Below, in pieces: positions 35,162-47,254 of a DNA stretch of 64,000 nt. The notes under the pieces are model-generated. The model was not told the DNA's origin and searched no databases. It worked only from the letters and a program-made list of their open reading frames with translations. The stretch is from Solanum dulcamara (taxonomy: Eukaryota > Streptophyta > Magnoliopsida > Solanales > Solanaceae). A program made the position numbers and the translations under genes. The DNA lies in NCBI RefSeq assembly GCF_947179165.1, contig NC_077239.1:17320501-17384500 (forward strand). The letters are read 5' to 3'. The first letter of the stretch is position 1; every line of letters begins with the position of its first letter.

Positions 35162-38100
35162 TGTGACGCCTCCAGAGGGTACCCTAGACGTAACCGGCAC
35201 TTAGAAACCATTTCTAGCTCCCCAGCAAACCACATAGCCTGATCACACATCCGTTCATTCATTTATTCAGCAGAAAGTTTAAAAATAAAAAATAATTTAG
35301 CTGGCAACTCAAATCACCCATCCAACTCAAAGAATAAAGGCCATGGGCCAACAGATCAACTAAAATATTTGTCATTAAAAATAGTTTGCCAAGAATAACT
35401 CAAGGATAGAAATACTCAATCGACTCATCACTATCTAGTCTATGAAACCTCTATCACTACTATCTAATTGGTGTCAATGACATATTCATGGCTACCTCAA
35501 ATTAAAATAAAAAGGGCTAACTAGATGCAAGAATAAATAAGCGGTGTCCTCCGAATGTAGGAAAGGACTCACCAATACGTTGAGTGTGTATAGATCCTCA
35601 ATGGTGCTTCTATTGACGATCTCTTAAACCTGTCTCTGCATCATAAAATGATGCAGGTCCAAATGGACGTCAGTACATTGAATGTACGAGTATGTAATAT
35701 GGCAGAATGAAACATACCTCAAGAAAGAATAACATCGGATCAACTATCTCAAATCAAAAAGGTAAAAGAGACTCACATAAGACGTCATAAGTCTAAAGTA
35801 AGAATACATTTCTAGACAAAGACCAATCACACATCATACAATCCAATCCAATCATACACAATACAGTTCAATCAAATCATATATCATCTGATTCAATCCA
35901 ATCGTATACAATCGGTTCAACCCGTTCATATACGATCCGATCCCATCCATTCATATATCCTTCCATTCAACCTAATCAACATATCATCTAATCAAATCCA
36001 GTCCAATCATACACTATCAAATCACAATTCATCTAATCCAATCCGATCAATGCAATCAACTCGTAATCAACTCAAAGGGGCTCAACTCAATAAATATGCA
36101 AATTAAGTTATGCAATGTCTTACAATGCAACTCAATCATCTACAATCACAATCAAACCAATCAGATCAAGCACAATCCATTCAATTAGAAGTTTCTCTAA
36201 CCGACAACCATCACCATATGAGCGAGTGATAGTACAACAAGCCGACGTTGTTGTCGCGTCCGTTCATACCTTGCTAGGGTATGAATGCATCAACCAATCA
36301 TGGATCCAATCCAACCGAGTCCTATAATGTCAGGAAAAATATTTTGGGGAAGCATCCGACTTTAACGGTTCAATCCCCTCCTACGTTTGGCGACGTAGTT
36401 ATTGGGTTTGAGTATGGACTTTACTCTTACCCAATTCGGTGCTCGATACTCCTCCCAAGATTCAATATGCTCATATCTATCAAGTGAGTAAAATACTCAA
36501 AATACTCATTTAGTTTCATTGGACTCTTTCAAATCAACTCATTTAGTCTCATTGGACTCTTTTTAAAACTCAAATCAAATCTGGCCTCATTGGACCTTCT
36601 TTCAATTCGACCCATCTCAAACCATCAAACTCTTCTCTTTAAATTGATACCATCTCAACTCAATGGATGTAGAAAATATTATATGCATTTAAAATATAAT
36701 TCCAACTCCTCAACTCTACCTCAAAATAGACATTTTTATGTAAAAATGTTCAACTCATTTATACTCAAAATACTCATGTTCAAGATAATTAAAAGACTTT
36801 TCAAACTCAACTCATGCTTAAACTTTTTTTAAATCATAGATGAAACTAATAATTCTTTAGACTCAAAATAGTGTGTAAATAGTTTATGCAAAAAGGTTCA
36901 CAAATAATTTATTTAAAGCTCCTCCTAAAAAGATCATTTATTTTCAAAATATACCTAAGACTCCAATCAACTCAAATTATGCACATCACATACCACAAAA
37001 TCGCATTAGACTCCAATCCACTTCATCACACAACATCCTTATCAACATAACCTCTGCATTCACATCATCGTCAAATACCATTATTCACATCATCATCAAA
37101 TATCATCATCACATCATCATCATCATCAAACATTATCATCACATCATTGTTAAATATAATCATTACATCAATCATCAAACATCTACTCCAAAATCCTTAT
37201 TTTAGTCCTATGTTCAATTTATGGAAGCAAAAGGACATTCTTAACTATCCGATTCATTCTTTTCATTCCAATCAATACACATATACACAAAACCATCCAT
37301 CTCAAATCAAGACAAATTATGACCAAAGAAATCTCATCTTGGGTTCATGTGAATGAAACATGAACCCATACTCTCAACAAAACTCAACTCAAGAATATCG
37401 TCAATACCTATAAATCTATATACAAAGATACATTTGTAGTTAATAATATGAAAAATAACTATTTAGTAACTCAAGTCATTAAAATCATAAATCAACCATT
37501 TGTATCTAAAAACATTCCATAGTTTAGGGAAAACTTTCAAGAAAACCTTTCTAGAAGGTGCAACTCTTTCACAACTCCTAACCAACATATCTATGGGCAT
37601 ATGGAAGAACTCAATCCATATTTTAAGTTATCCTTACATACCTTGTTTGAAGACTTTGAAGAAACCTTGATTTTAGGTATTCAATGGAAGGCTTGAATTC
37701 TTGAAGCTCTTGAAACTCTTCTTGTTGGAAATGGAGAAGAAGAAGAAGAGAGAGAGAGAAAGAAGCTCCTAAGGCTTTTAGAGAGAGAGTGAGGCTGTAA
37801 AATGTGTTCCCAAAAGACCAAGGGTAATACATATATAATTTGGGTAAGTTCCCAAATTTCCCCTCCTCAAAAGTTCTGAAAATAGGCTAAAATGCTCCTG
37901 GCGCGATAGTGACGCGTCGCGCCATTGCAGCGCCAGGCTAATTTCGCCTAAAAACCTGCATACCTCATAGTAGCGTGCCGCGCCAGAGACCAAACTACTG
38001 AGGCATGTTTTTGGCGCAATAGTGGCGCGTCGCGCCCTTACAGCGCCAAGGACATTGTTCCTGGGTCCTGGAAATTTGGCTTGAAAAACCCTGCACACCT

Positions 38101-38601
38101 TTTAATGGTGCGCCGCGCTAGAGCCCAAACTACTAAGACATATTTCTGGCGCGATAGTGGCGCATCGCGCCACTGCGGCGCCAAGCCCAATTTTCCAGCA
38201 ATTGCACCCCAGGCCTGAAAACTCTACTGTGCTAGTTCATCTTAGGATCGTCATATCTTTCGACTCCAAACTCCAAAAATTACATTTTTGGTGGCGTTGG
38301 AAAGAAGACTCGACGACCTTTAATTTGATAGGTCGTAGGCCACCCAGATTGTCGTCTTTCAAAATATAGGGTCATTAGAAGTCGATCTCTTTTACGAACT
38401 CATCCTAAAGCTTAGCCACGACGGATCTTTTGGACTTAGCTTGGTCCTAGGGGTCCTTCAAGACCCTATATCACCTCTAACGCTGCTTAATTTCTCAAAG
38501 ACTCATCTTACTCATGCAATTGCTTCACAATACTCGAGTTCGACCTTACACGTGTACAAGAAAGGTCCAAATCTTAGGGAAAAATTTTGAGGGGTGTTAC
38601 A
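35162..38601 (-). mobile_element. E2 5' LTR (right copy)
   Basis: TGTGACGCCTCC to GGGTGTTACA, 3440 bp, the full-length version of the family. Contains a low-complexity stretch (35805-36060) rich in AATCCAATC-like words which the left LTR lacks, CAT/TCA microsatellites (37080-37140), and the CpG-rich block at 37891-38185. Confidence 0.9.
37891..38185 (-). repeat. CpG-rich repeat block in E2 right LTR
   Basis: Three modules with GCGATAGTGGCGC or variants, CGCGCCA inverted repeats and GCAGCGCCA. Same organisation as 21690-21985 and as 52700-52985 in the solo LTR at 50941. Confidence 0.75.
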
Positions 38602-39179
38602 TTGCCAGAGATGTCACAACCCTTTTTCTTTCGGATTTTTCCAATTTAAGTGAAGATATTGAAATAATTATTTTTATTTTCTTGTTTCAGAGTCTCCACT
38701 TGAAATTGAGTTATGGGGTTTCAAGTCACCCTATTTAATCCCTAATCAAAAGGAAATGACTCTTTATTTTGGTCTGCAAAAATAGAAGATTGAGTAAGAA
38801 ATTCTGTTGACCGATAGGAAGGTATGAGGCATCCCTTGAGTCTCGTGGTTCTAGCACGGTCACTTTTATTAACTTATACTTAAACTTAAATTATTTTAGA
38901 TATATTATTTTTATAGGTCGCAGACTTGCTCACATTATATTGTTGAGTTTTGTTTGTCTCAACCCATATGCATAACTGCATTCTTGGTTTTGACATACAA
39001 TAACTTAGAAGCATATCTGCTTTCTTCTCTTGAGTACATCACCTATTGTTCTCTACATATAAATTTTGTTTAAAAAGGTTAATTATTAAATGCATTTGAT
39101 CAAGATGCGTCACCGCATCCTTGGATCTTTTTTAGGTGTCTAAAAAAGATGTGCAACCAGATTCTTTATTGAAAACAAG

Positions 39180-39181
<2 letters not shown>

Positions 39182-39261
<80 letters not shown>
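39182..39261. repeat. (TTA)n microsatellite
   Basis: About 26 uninterrupted TTA units. The same site in the left E1 LTR (around 5458-5490) has only a short interrupted tract, so the expansion happened after E1 inserted. Confidence 0.95.
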
Positions 39262-39719
39262 TTTAAAAGAAAATCTATACTCGTCTAATACTTAAAGACA
39301 TTGAATCGAATCTTGTAAATTCGGGATTTACAATTTTTTCGCTCTTTATTTTATCTATTGTGACAGGTGATGAATAAAATTGTAATCTATCCTTCTCAAG
39401 CTCATAATAGTTAATAATAATAAATTAGTCATTTAATATATGATCCAGGTAGTAACGCATCTTCTAGTATGATCGATGGGTCAATTTGATATTATTACAA
39501 TGATACAAAATGTCATACCATTAACAAAACAGTGTAATTCCACAAACATAATTTCTGTACAGGTACAAGACCATAGTCGATTGAAGAGCAATTAATTTAC
39601 ATAGGGTGAAAAACTATTTTAGATTTGAAAAATGGAAAAAAGAGTTAAGATGAATTAATTTTGAATAAAAAAAAAGCACATGCAGTTCATGGACACAAAT
39701 TTCTAAAAAAAAACTAATG

Positions 39720-39929
39720 TGTTCTGAAAGTTGGCCAAAGTGGATGAAAGTTGGCCAAAAGTGGATGCTCCACTAAGCAAGTTGCCAACTAATTGACAAT
39801 TTTCTCATGGCTATAAAATAGCCAAGATTTACAATGCAAATATACACAGATATCGTTTCTCTCTTCTGCTCCTCTCTTTTTCTCTTACTCTCTCCTCTTT
39901 ATTTTGTTAAATTAATTTATTTTGTAACA
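39720..39929 (+). mobile_element. Copia 5' LTR
   Basis: TGTTCTGAAAG to TTTTGTAACA, 210 bp. Opens with a direct repeat of GAAAGTTGGCCAAA-GTGGAT. TATA-like CTATAAAATAG at 39813-39823. Confidence 0.85.
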
Positions 39930-40055
39930 CGTTATCAGCACGAGACTCTAATTTTTTTCAGAAAAATAAACTTCTATATCAGGTATATCTACTAAAGAAA
40001 TTTAATTTTAGTTGTCTTTGTTATTTCTAAATTAATTTCTATCTCAGTTTTCATC

Positions 40056-41085
40056 ATGTCAAACTTGTCAAAAATGGAGTTTGTGGCACTTGATATTTCT
40101 GGCAAAAATTATTTTGCATGAGTACTTGATGTTGAAATCCACCTTACCGCTAAGAAAATAAAGCATCAAGTCAGGATAAAACGAAAGCTATGATTTTACT
40201 TCGTCTTCATCTAGATGAAAGCCTGAAGGTTGAATACTTGACAATGAAAAATCCACTTGAATTGTGGAAAGGTTTAAAAATAAGGTATGACCACCTCGGG
40301 GCAATGGTATTTCCAAGGGCTCGTTATGAGTGGATGCACTTACGGTTATAAGATTTTAAAACTGTAATTGAGTATAATTCTGTTGTATTTAGAATAATTT
40401 CCCAATTAAAATTATATGGAGAAACTATAAATAATGAGGACATGTTGGAAAAGGGACTAACTATTTTTCATGCCTCTAATGTGATATTACAGCAGCAATA
40501 CCATGAAAAAAGTTTTCAAAAATACTCTGAATTGAACTCATGCCTTTGGGTGGCTGAGCAACATAATGCTCTTTTAATGAAAAATCATGAAGCTCATCCT
40601 AATGGAACTGCTCTGTTACTGGAAGCAAATATAGTAGAAGTACATGGCTAGTCTGAAAGAAGACAAAATAAAAATCAAGGCCACAATAATGTGCGTGGAC
40701 GTGGCAATAACAGAAGGCAATATAATAATCATCGTGGTGGTGGTCAACATAAAAGGGAGAACAATATGAGTTCTCAAAGTGGCCCTTCAAGAAGTAACTA
40801 TCACCATTGTGGCATGAAAGGCCACTGGAAAAAAATGAATATCGAACGCCTGAGCATTTTGTAAGGCTTTATCAAAATTCATTCAAAAGAAAGGCAAATG
40901 GTGGCGGTGCCCCTTCTTCTAATGCTCGGATAGAGTCACACTTGACATTTGAAAATAATTTTGAGGCAAGACCTTCGCATAATGATAATATTGAAGCAAA
41001 TCTGGCTTTGAAGGATGACGATTTTAATGACCTCAATAATATTACTCATTTGGAGGTTGAAGACTTCTTTAGGGATTGTAATTGA
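40056..41085 (+). pseudogene. Copia gag remnant
   Basis: Starts at ATG 40056 (MSNLSKMEF) and soon meets an in-frame TGA. Later fragments keep Gag features: LWKGLK-type segment near 40264, a Gly/Arg/Asn-rich region (40660-40760), and a zinc knuckle with its first Cys lost (HHCGMKGHW, 40800-40830). The final part (40807-41085) is acidic and ends at a stop. Frameshifts divide it into at least four pieces. It would have formed the particle shell. Confidence 0.75.
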
Positions 41086-41249
41086 TGTTTAATTTTATTA
41101 TATGATTTATAATATGTTGGCGTTTTTATGTACTTTTGATTATCATATTTTTTACGTTTATCTATTTTTGTAAAAAGGACTTATGTTTTTCTAGCAATAT
41201 TGTTACTTATTTTATCTCTTATAATATATTTTTATTTTATGAAGATAAA

Positions 41250-44200
41250 TAAATTTCTCAGTCTTCAATTGGATCCAAGATCAGTAATGGAGATATGTGC
41301 CTTTTGGATAGTGTCACAACTCATACGATATTAAAAAAAAGAAAATATTTTTGTCATTTGATTATGAAAAAGGCCTCTATCAATACAATATCCGGTAGTA
41401 CAAAATTGATTGAAGGCTCTGGAAGAGCGGCCTTATTACTACCTGGAGGAATAATATTGGTAATTGATAACGCATTGTATTGTAGTAAGTCTCAAAGAAA
41501 CTTATTAAGTTTCAAGCTTATTCCCCAAAATGACTATCATATTGAGACTGCAAATGAAGGAATTGTTGAATACCTTTATATTACTACAATAAATGCGGAG
41601 AAGAAAATTGTGCATGAAAAATTACCTGCACTTTCTTCTGGATTGTACCATACAAATATTGGTACTATTGAATCACATATCATAGTAAATAAAAAGTTTA
41701 CTGATTCTAATAATTTTATCATTTGGCATGATCGGTTGGGCCATCTCGATTATAATATGATGCATAGAATTATTGAGAATTCACATGGACACACTTTGAA
41801 GAAATTAAAAAATTCTCCAATCTAAGAAATTTTTTTGTGTTGTTTGTTCCCAAGAAAAACTGATTATTAAACCATCAGCAATTAAGATTGGGATTGAATC
41901 CCCTGTGTTTCTGGAACGTATACAGAGTGATATATGTGGGATAATTCACCCTCATGTGGACCATTTAAATATTATATAGTATTGATAGATGCATCTACAA
42001 GATGGTCACATGTGTGCTTATTATCAACTCGCAACATGGCTTAGATTGTTAGCCCAAATTATAAGGTTAAAAACATAATTTTCAGATTATGCAATAAAGA
42101 TAATTTGTCTTGATAATGCTAGTGAATTTAAATGTCAATCCTTTAATATTATTGTATGTCGGTTGGAATAAAAGTTGAGTATCCGATAACTCATATTCAT
42201 ACTCCAAATGGTCTAGCATAATCATTGATTAAACGCCTCCAATTGATAGCTAGAATATTGCTAATGAGGACAAAACTTCCTCTTTCAGTATGGGGGCATC
42301 TTATTTTGCATGTAGCAGCACTTGTGCACATAAGGCCAACAAATTTTCATGAATTTTCATCAATACAGTTGGCTTTTGGAAGGGAGCCAAATATATCCCA
42401 TCTTAAAATATTTTGGTGTGCGGTATATGTCCTAATTGCTCCACCGCACCGCACAAAGATGGGTCCCCAAAGAAGGTTGGGAATATATGTTGGGTATGAA
42501 TCTCCTTCTATTATAAAATATTTGAAACCTATGACTGGAGATTTATTTATGGCAAGATTCGTTGATTGTCATTTTGATGAATCAATATACCCAAAATTAG
42601 GGGGAGAACATAAGCAATTTAAAAATGAGATAGATTGAAACTCATTTCACTATCTCATTTAGACCCTCGAACAAATCAATGTGAGCAAGAAGTTCAAAAG
42701 ATGATCTATTTTCAGAATATTGCAAATCAACTGCCAGATGTATTTAGTAACCTTCCACGAGTTACTAAATCGCATATCCCAACTGCTAATACTCACATTT
42801 GAGTTGATGTCCTAGTAGGACAACTAGTTCAGGCAAATGAGTCTAGGCACACTTAAAATGTGGAAGACCAATTTGTTCCAAAGATAAAAATCCTCGAAAC
42901 AGGAAAGGAATAAATGATCATAATTTAGAGTCAATTGCTCAAGAAGAGCCTAAAGGTACAACAAATGGTGATACCATCGAGGAGGTACAAGTACATGAAA
43001 ATAATGAGAATGAAGAAATCTCAATAAGTTATGTCTCAACAGAAAATAGTGGAACCAAAATGATATTGTGGTTGATAATATTTTTCTTATAATGTTGCCA
43101 TTGAAATAATGCAACAAGATAAGGATCTTGAACCAAAATTTGTCGATGAATGTAGACAGAGAAATGATTGGCCAAAATGGAAAGATGCAATTCAAAAAGA
43201 GTTAACTTCACTTGAAAAAAGTGAAGTTTTTGGATCAATAATCCAAACACCTGAAGGTGTCAAGCCATTAGGGTACAAATGAGTTTTTGTGCGTAAACGA
43301 AAAAGGTGAAGTCATAAGATATAAAGCACGACTTGTAGCCCAAGATTTTTCGCAAAGGCCTGACATTGACTATATGAAAACATATTCCCCTGTGGTGGAT
43401 GCAATTACCTTCAGATCACTAATGAATTTGATAGCTAATGAAAAGTTTGAAATGCTCCTAATGGACGTGGTCACTGCCTATTTATATCGCTCATTGGACC
43501 ACGATATTTTTATGAAAATTCTCAAAGTATTCAAAGTGCCGAAGAATACAAGGAATCTCGAGAAACTTGCACAATAAAGCTTCATAAATCCTTATACTGG
43601 TTGAAACAATCAAGGCGCATGTGGTACAATCGTCTTAGCGAATATTTGTTAAAACAAGAATATAAAAATGATCTAATTTGCCCTTGTGTCTTTATGAAAA
43701 AGTTTGAATCTGAATTTGTCATAATAGCAATATATGTTGATGATTTGAACATTATTTGAACTCTGAAAGGACTTTCAAAATCAGTAAAATGTCTGGAAAA
43801 AAGTTTAAAATGAAAGACCTTGAAAAAATAAAATTTTATCTTGGTCTACAAATTGAACATTTTACAAATGGGATATTTGTCCATCAGTCAACATATATTG
43901 AAAATATTTTAGAGAGGTTTTATATGGATAAATCACATCCATTGAGTACCCCAATGGTTGTGAGATCTATTGATTTTAATAAAGATCTGTTTCGACCTCA
44001 TGAAAATGATGAAGAGCTTATTGGTGTTGAAATACCATATCTTAATGCAATTGGTGCATTAATGTATCTTGCCAATAATTCTAGACCAGATATATTCAGA
44101 TACTTCCGAGGAACCATTGATATGGGATCGTTTTACTCAAATGAATCCACGTCACAATTGATTGGTTATGCAGATGCGGTATATTTATCTGATCTCCATA

Positions 44201-44660
44201 AAGGTCGATCATAAATAGGCTATTTATTTACATGTGGCGGTACAGCTATATCATGACGTTCAACAAAGAAAACTATGGTTGCCACTTCCTAAAATCATGC
44301 AGAGATAATAGCCATTCATGAAGCAAGTCGAGAATGCGTTTGGTTAAGATCAATAACTCAACACATTCAAGAAATATGTGACCTTTCTTTGAAAAGAGAC
44401 ATTCCAACAATATTGTATGAAGACAATGCTACATGTATAGCTCAACTGAACGGTAGGATACATCAAAGGAGACAGAACAAAACATATTTCACCAAAATTT
44501 ATTTTTACTCATGATCTACAAAAGAAGGGTGAAATAGATGTCCAACAAGTTCGTTCAAGTGACAATTTAGCAGATATGTTTACCAAGGCATTGCCGACTT
44601 CAACCTTTAAAAAATGAGATAAAAAATTGAAATGCGTCGTCTTCGAGTTATTAAGTGATA
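41250..44660 (+). pseudogene. Copia pol remnant: integrase, reverse transcriptase, RNase H
   Basis: Protease region is hard to define (41275-41400). The pre-integrase segment has WHDRLGHLDYNMMHRI (41725-41770). Integrase core 41910-42640: DICG, then LDNASEF, then the GRRLGIYVGY-like end (PQRRLGIYVGYESPS at 42460-42510). Reverse transcriptase 43150-44100: YKARLVAQDFSQ, MDVVTAYLY, YVDDLN (43734-43750). RNase H 44160-44640: GYADA, EDNATCIAQL and the terminal ADMFTKALP. Stops and shifts occur throughout, so nothing can be made from it. A purine run TAAGGGGGAG (44921-44930) before the 3' LTR is its polypurine tract. Confidence 0.85.
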
Positions 44661-44930
44661 TTTTTATCAGGAGAAGTAAAATAAGCGTTATACTCTTTTT
44701 TCCTTAGCCAAGGTTTTGTCCCACTGGATTTTCCTAATAAGGTTTTTAATGAGGCAGTAATCAAGGCGTATTACTAGATGTGTGTACTATTTTTCCTTCA
44801 CTAGGCTTTTTTCCACTGGATTTTTCCTAGTAAGGTTTTAACAAGACACAACATCTATGGGTGTTCAGGATAACTATGTATATTTTTTCTTGTAAAAATA
44901 TTTCATTACACGTGGACATGTAAGGGGGAG

Positions 44931-45047
44931 TGTTCTGAAAGTTGGCCAAGGTGGATCAAAGTTGGCCAAAAGTGGATGTTCCACTAATTGTCTCTTTTTC
45001 ACTTATTCTCTCCTCCTTATTTTGTTAAGTTAGTTTATTTTATAACA
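44931..45047 (+). mobile_element. Copia 3' LTR, internally deleted
   Basis: 117 bp against 210 bp for the 5' LTR; the middle, including the TATA-like region, is missing. About 3 differences in the first 57 bases suggest an old insertion. Confidence 0.85.
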
Positions 45048-46615
45048 TAATACATTTTATATATAAAAAAATCACATTTAAGATCCAAAAGTCATTTCCC
45101 AAAAAAAGTAATTTACTTAATGATGCTATTAGATATCATTCTCCATGCCATAATTCATAATATTAAATTAAAAATTGTAAACATAAAAAGGAAATAAAGT
45201 TAATATAGGTGTTTTTTTAGTTGCTTTGTTAATTTCAAACTTATATTTAAACATTCGATAGTTTATTCACAAAATTAACTTTACCACTCAAAAGTTTTTC
45301 AATGTTAACATTTGAGTAACATTTTGAAAAGAAAAAAAATGTTTATCTTTCTCTTAAAATGGCATAAAATTACCAGTAGCACCCTTCTTCCTTTTTTTAC
45401 CAGTTGCAAATTAAGACGATACACACTATAATGGGATAGGCTATCCGATGGACTGTGCTTGATATAACATTTTCATCACGCACAAATATATATGTTCTTA
45501 AATATAAACATATCACTCATAATAAAAGAAAAGACTCATATCAGGAAATCAACTTTACATATTAACCAATACATGAGACAATTTTAAATAACGTTATACA
45601 TGATTTGATTCATAATAAAATTTGAAATAAATAAAAAGGAACCGAATAAGAACTTGTGCGACAAACTATGCGACAATAATAACAAGAACGTCGTTATCGA
45701 AAACTCAAACTTGGACTCAAACTTGGACCAAAACTTGATTTGCGATTCTTTGTTTTGTTCGTTTTCCTATTGATTTTTCTCTCATTTTTCTTTTTCTCAT
45801 TGCTTTTTTTTTTTGCTTCCCCGTGGGTTATTTTTTCTGTGTGAGTTTTTTTTTTTCGTTTGTGAGGTTTTGCAGAAGTGGAGGAGCCTATGTAGAAGAA
45901 GCGCAAACCAGTGGGGACAACCCCCCAGTGTATAATAGAGGGTGTGTGATGTGCAGGTGGTGTATTTTTCGTTATTTTTTCTTCGGTTGTGCGTTTGTTT
46001 GTGTTGTTGTTGCTCAAGTTTTTGTGTTCCTCCGTATATACGTGTGAAGGTGAGGTATATATATGTGAATGGAGTTAAGGGGGAAAGTGATTATGGAAGT
46101 GGTGTAGTTTTAGGATTAATGGTGGATAAGGAAGTTATTGGAAGATTATTATTTTTTGCAAATTTGTGTGGGTAGTGTGTAGGGTACGTGTATAGGGGAA
46201 ATAAGTAGAAAGGGTAGTGTAGGTTATTTAGGCTATTTTTATTTTTTATGATTATAAATATAAAAAAATGTAATGATAAGAATATTAGTTAACTATTTTG
46301 AACTAATAAAATTTAAGAAAAGTTAAATAGCTAATTTAAAAATACATAAAAAAAATACTACCTTATTTTGTTTAAACTAAATTAAAAGAATATATATATA
46401 TATTGTAAATTTCTTTTCTTTTGAAATAATTGAAAAATAAAAACTTACACTAAAATGTGTCTCTATATTTTGTATTTTTTTAAATATTTTTCTTTTAGAA
46501 AAAAAACTTACTAAAATAAGAAAAATCAAAATATCTAATTTAGATATAAAATAAATACTTAAGAACTAAAAATGATGTAAAAATCTCAAATTCGGTCAAA
46601 AATTACGTGTCTACA

Positions 46616-47073
46616 CAAGTGGTAGTGTTCCTTAGTCTACTTAATAAGTTTGATTAATTCCTTATACTTTATCGGTCAAACCTACTGAGTACATGTGAAT
46701 TGTACTCACCACTACTTCTGTGTCATTTTGATGCAGATTCTTGTCAAGGTATCCCTCACTTTGGTTGATCAGATCTAGCTTTCGAGATGCACGTTTGGAG
46801 TGGTGGTAAGATCCTGTGTTCCGGATTACTATGAGTTCCATCTACTATTTCAGTCATTATTTCTACTTGGAGACTTGTGATGTACCGCACATACAAAAGT
46901 TGTATTAGATGCTCTTTATACTTATGACATCAGGTTTCAAAACATTCTTGTTTATATTTCTTTTCTTTTCATTTGTGGTCTAACTTCCCCTTTGGGAGTC
47001 TCATATATGATTAATTATTTGGCTTACACATCAAATTGGGTTTTGAGATTTGTGACATATGTGGGTCGTGAAA
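46616..47073 (+). mobile_element. 5' LTR of G1, remainder
   Basis: Continues the LTR broken at 4937. 46616-46620 (CAAGT) is the target duplication. Ends GTGGGTCGTGAAA, equivalent to the GGGTCGTGACA end of E3-type LTRs, four bases before the primer site. Confidence 0.75.
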
Positions 47074-47077
47074 AAAA

Positions 47078-47089
47078 TAGTATCAGAGC
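47078..47089 (+). other. G1 primer-binding site
   Basis: TAGTATCAGAGC, one base off the tRNA-iMet primer site, at the same distance from the LTR end as in E2 and E3. Confidence 0.8.
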
Positions 47090-47254
47090 TCTATATTTAC
47101 CGATCTCATAAGTTAATGAGCAGGGTGCCTAGTAGAGTCTTGCAGACGTCCGTACTTATTTTTGAAAGGCTACAAGACACTTAATAGGAGAAATTTCTTC
47201 CATTAATTCCTTTCATGGAAGTTATTCATATCAAGTGTTGTAAACCTCTAATAT

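Larger units (their letters stand above)
19582..38601 (-). mobile_element. element E2: non-coding LTR retrotransposon with long LTRs
   Basis: LTRs at 19582-22396 and 35162-38601, flanked by TCGCC (19577-19581) and TTGCC (38602-38606). It has a clear polypurine tract and a tRNA-iMet primer site on the - strand but no usable coding region. After removing E3 the interior is 3.1 kb, of which 1.5 kb is a duplication. Faint traces of a chromovirus pol 3' end (ARELEF-like on the - strand near 22660-22720) suggest derivation from a Tekay-type element by loss of gag-pol. Shared primer site, polypurine tract and leader hairpin point to mobilisation by proteins of relatives such as E3 or E4. Confidence 0.85.
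39720..45047 (+). mobile_element. decayed Ty1/Copia element inside E1 LTR
   Basis: LTRs at 39720-39929 and 44931-45047, target duplication TAATG (39715-39719) / TAATA (45048-45052). The interior is 5.0 kb with gag, integrase, reverse transcriptase and RNase H in the Copia order (integrase before reverse transcriptase), broken by many stops and shifts. The left LTR is followed by ACGTTATCAGCACGAG, the putative primer-site region. The left E1 LTR shows the empty site near 5935. Confidence 0.9.
4938..46615 (-). mobile_element. element E1: Tat/Ogre-like, gag-only LTR retrotransposon with nested insertions
   Basis: Two similar LTRs (4938-7482 and 38612-46615) start TGTCACA and end GTCTA(CA), and are flanked by a target duplication CAGGT/CAAGT in the G1 LTR. 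Without nested insertions E1 is about 12.7 kb. Reading on the - strand: 5' LTR, a primer site beginning TGGCGACTCC (the tRNA-Arg-like type of the Tat lineage), leader, gag, then about 7 kb of non-coding sequence with several tandem arrays, then the 3' LTR. No protease, reverse transcriptase or integrase can be found. This matches the gag-only non-autonomous elements called TR-GAG. The Tat/Ogre label rests on the Gag, the primer site and the tandem arrays before the 3' LTR. Confidence 0.8.
38612..46615 (-). mobile_element. E1 5' LTR (right copy), interrupted by Copia element
   Basis: TGTCACAACCC to GTCTACA. Without the 5.3-kb Copia insertion it is about 2.67 kb, slightly longer than the left copy because of an expanded ATT microsatellite and about 60 bases deleted on the left. 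Followed by CAAGT (46616-46620), the duplicate of CAGGT before 4938. Confidence 0.85.
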
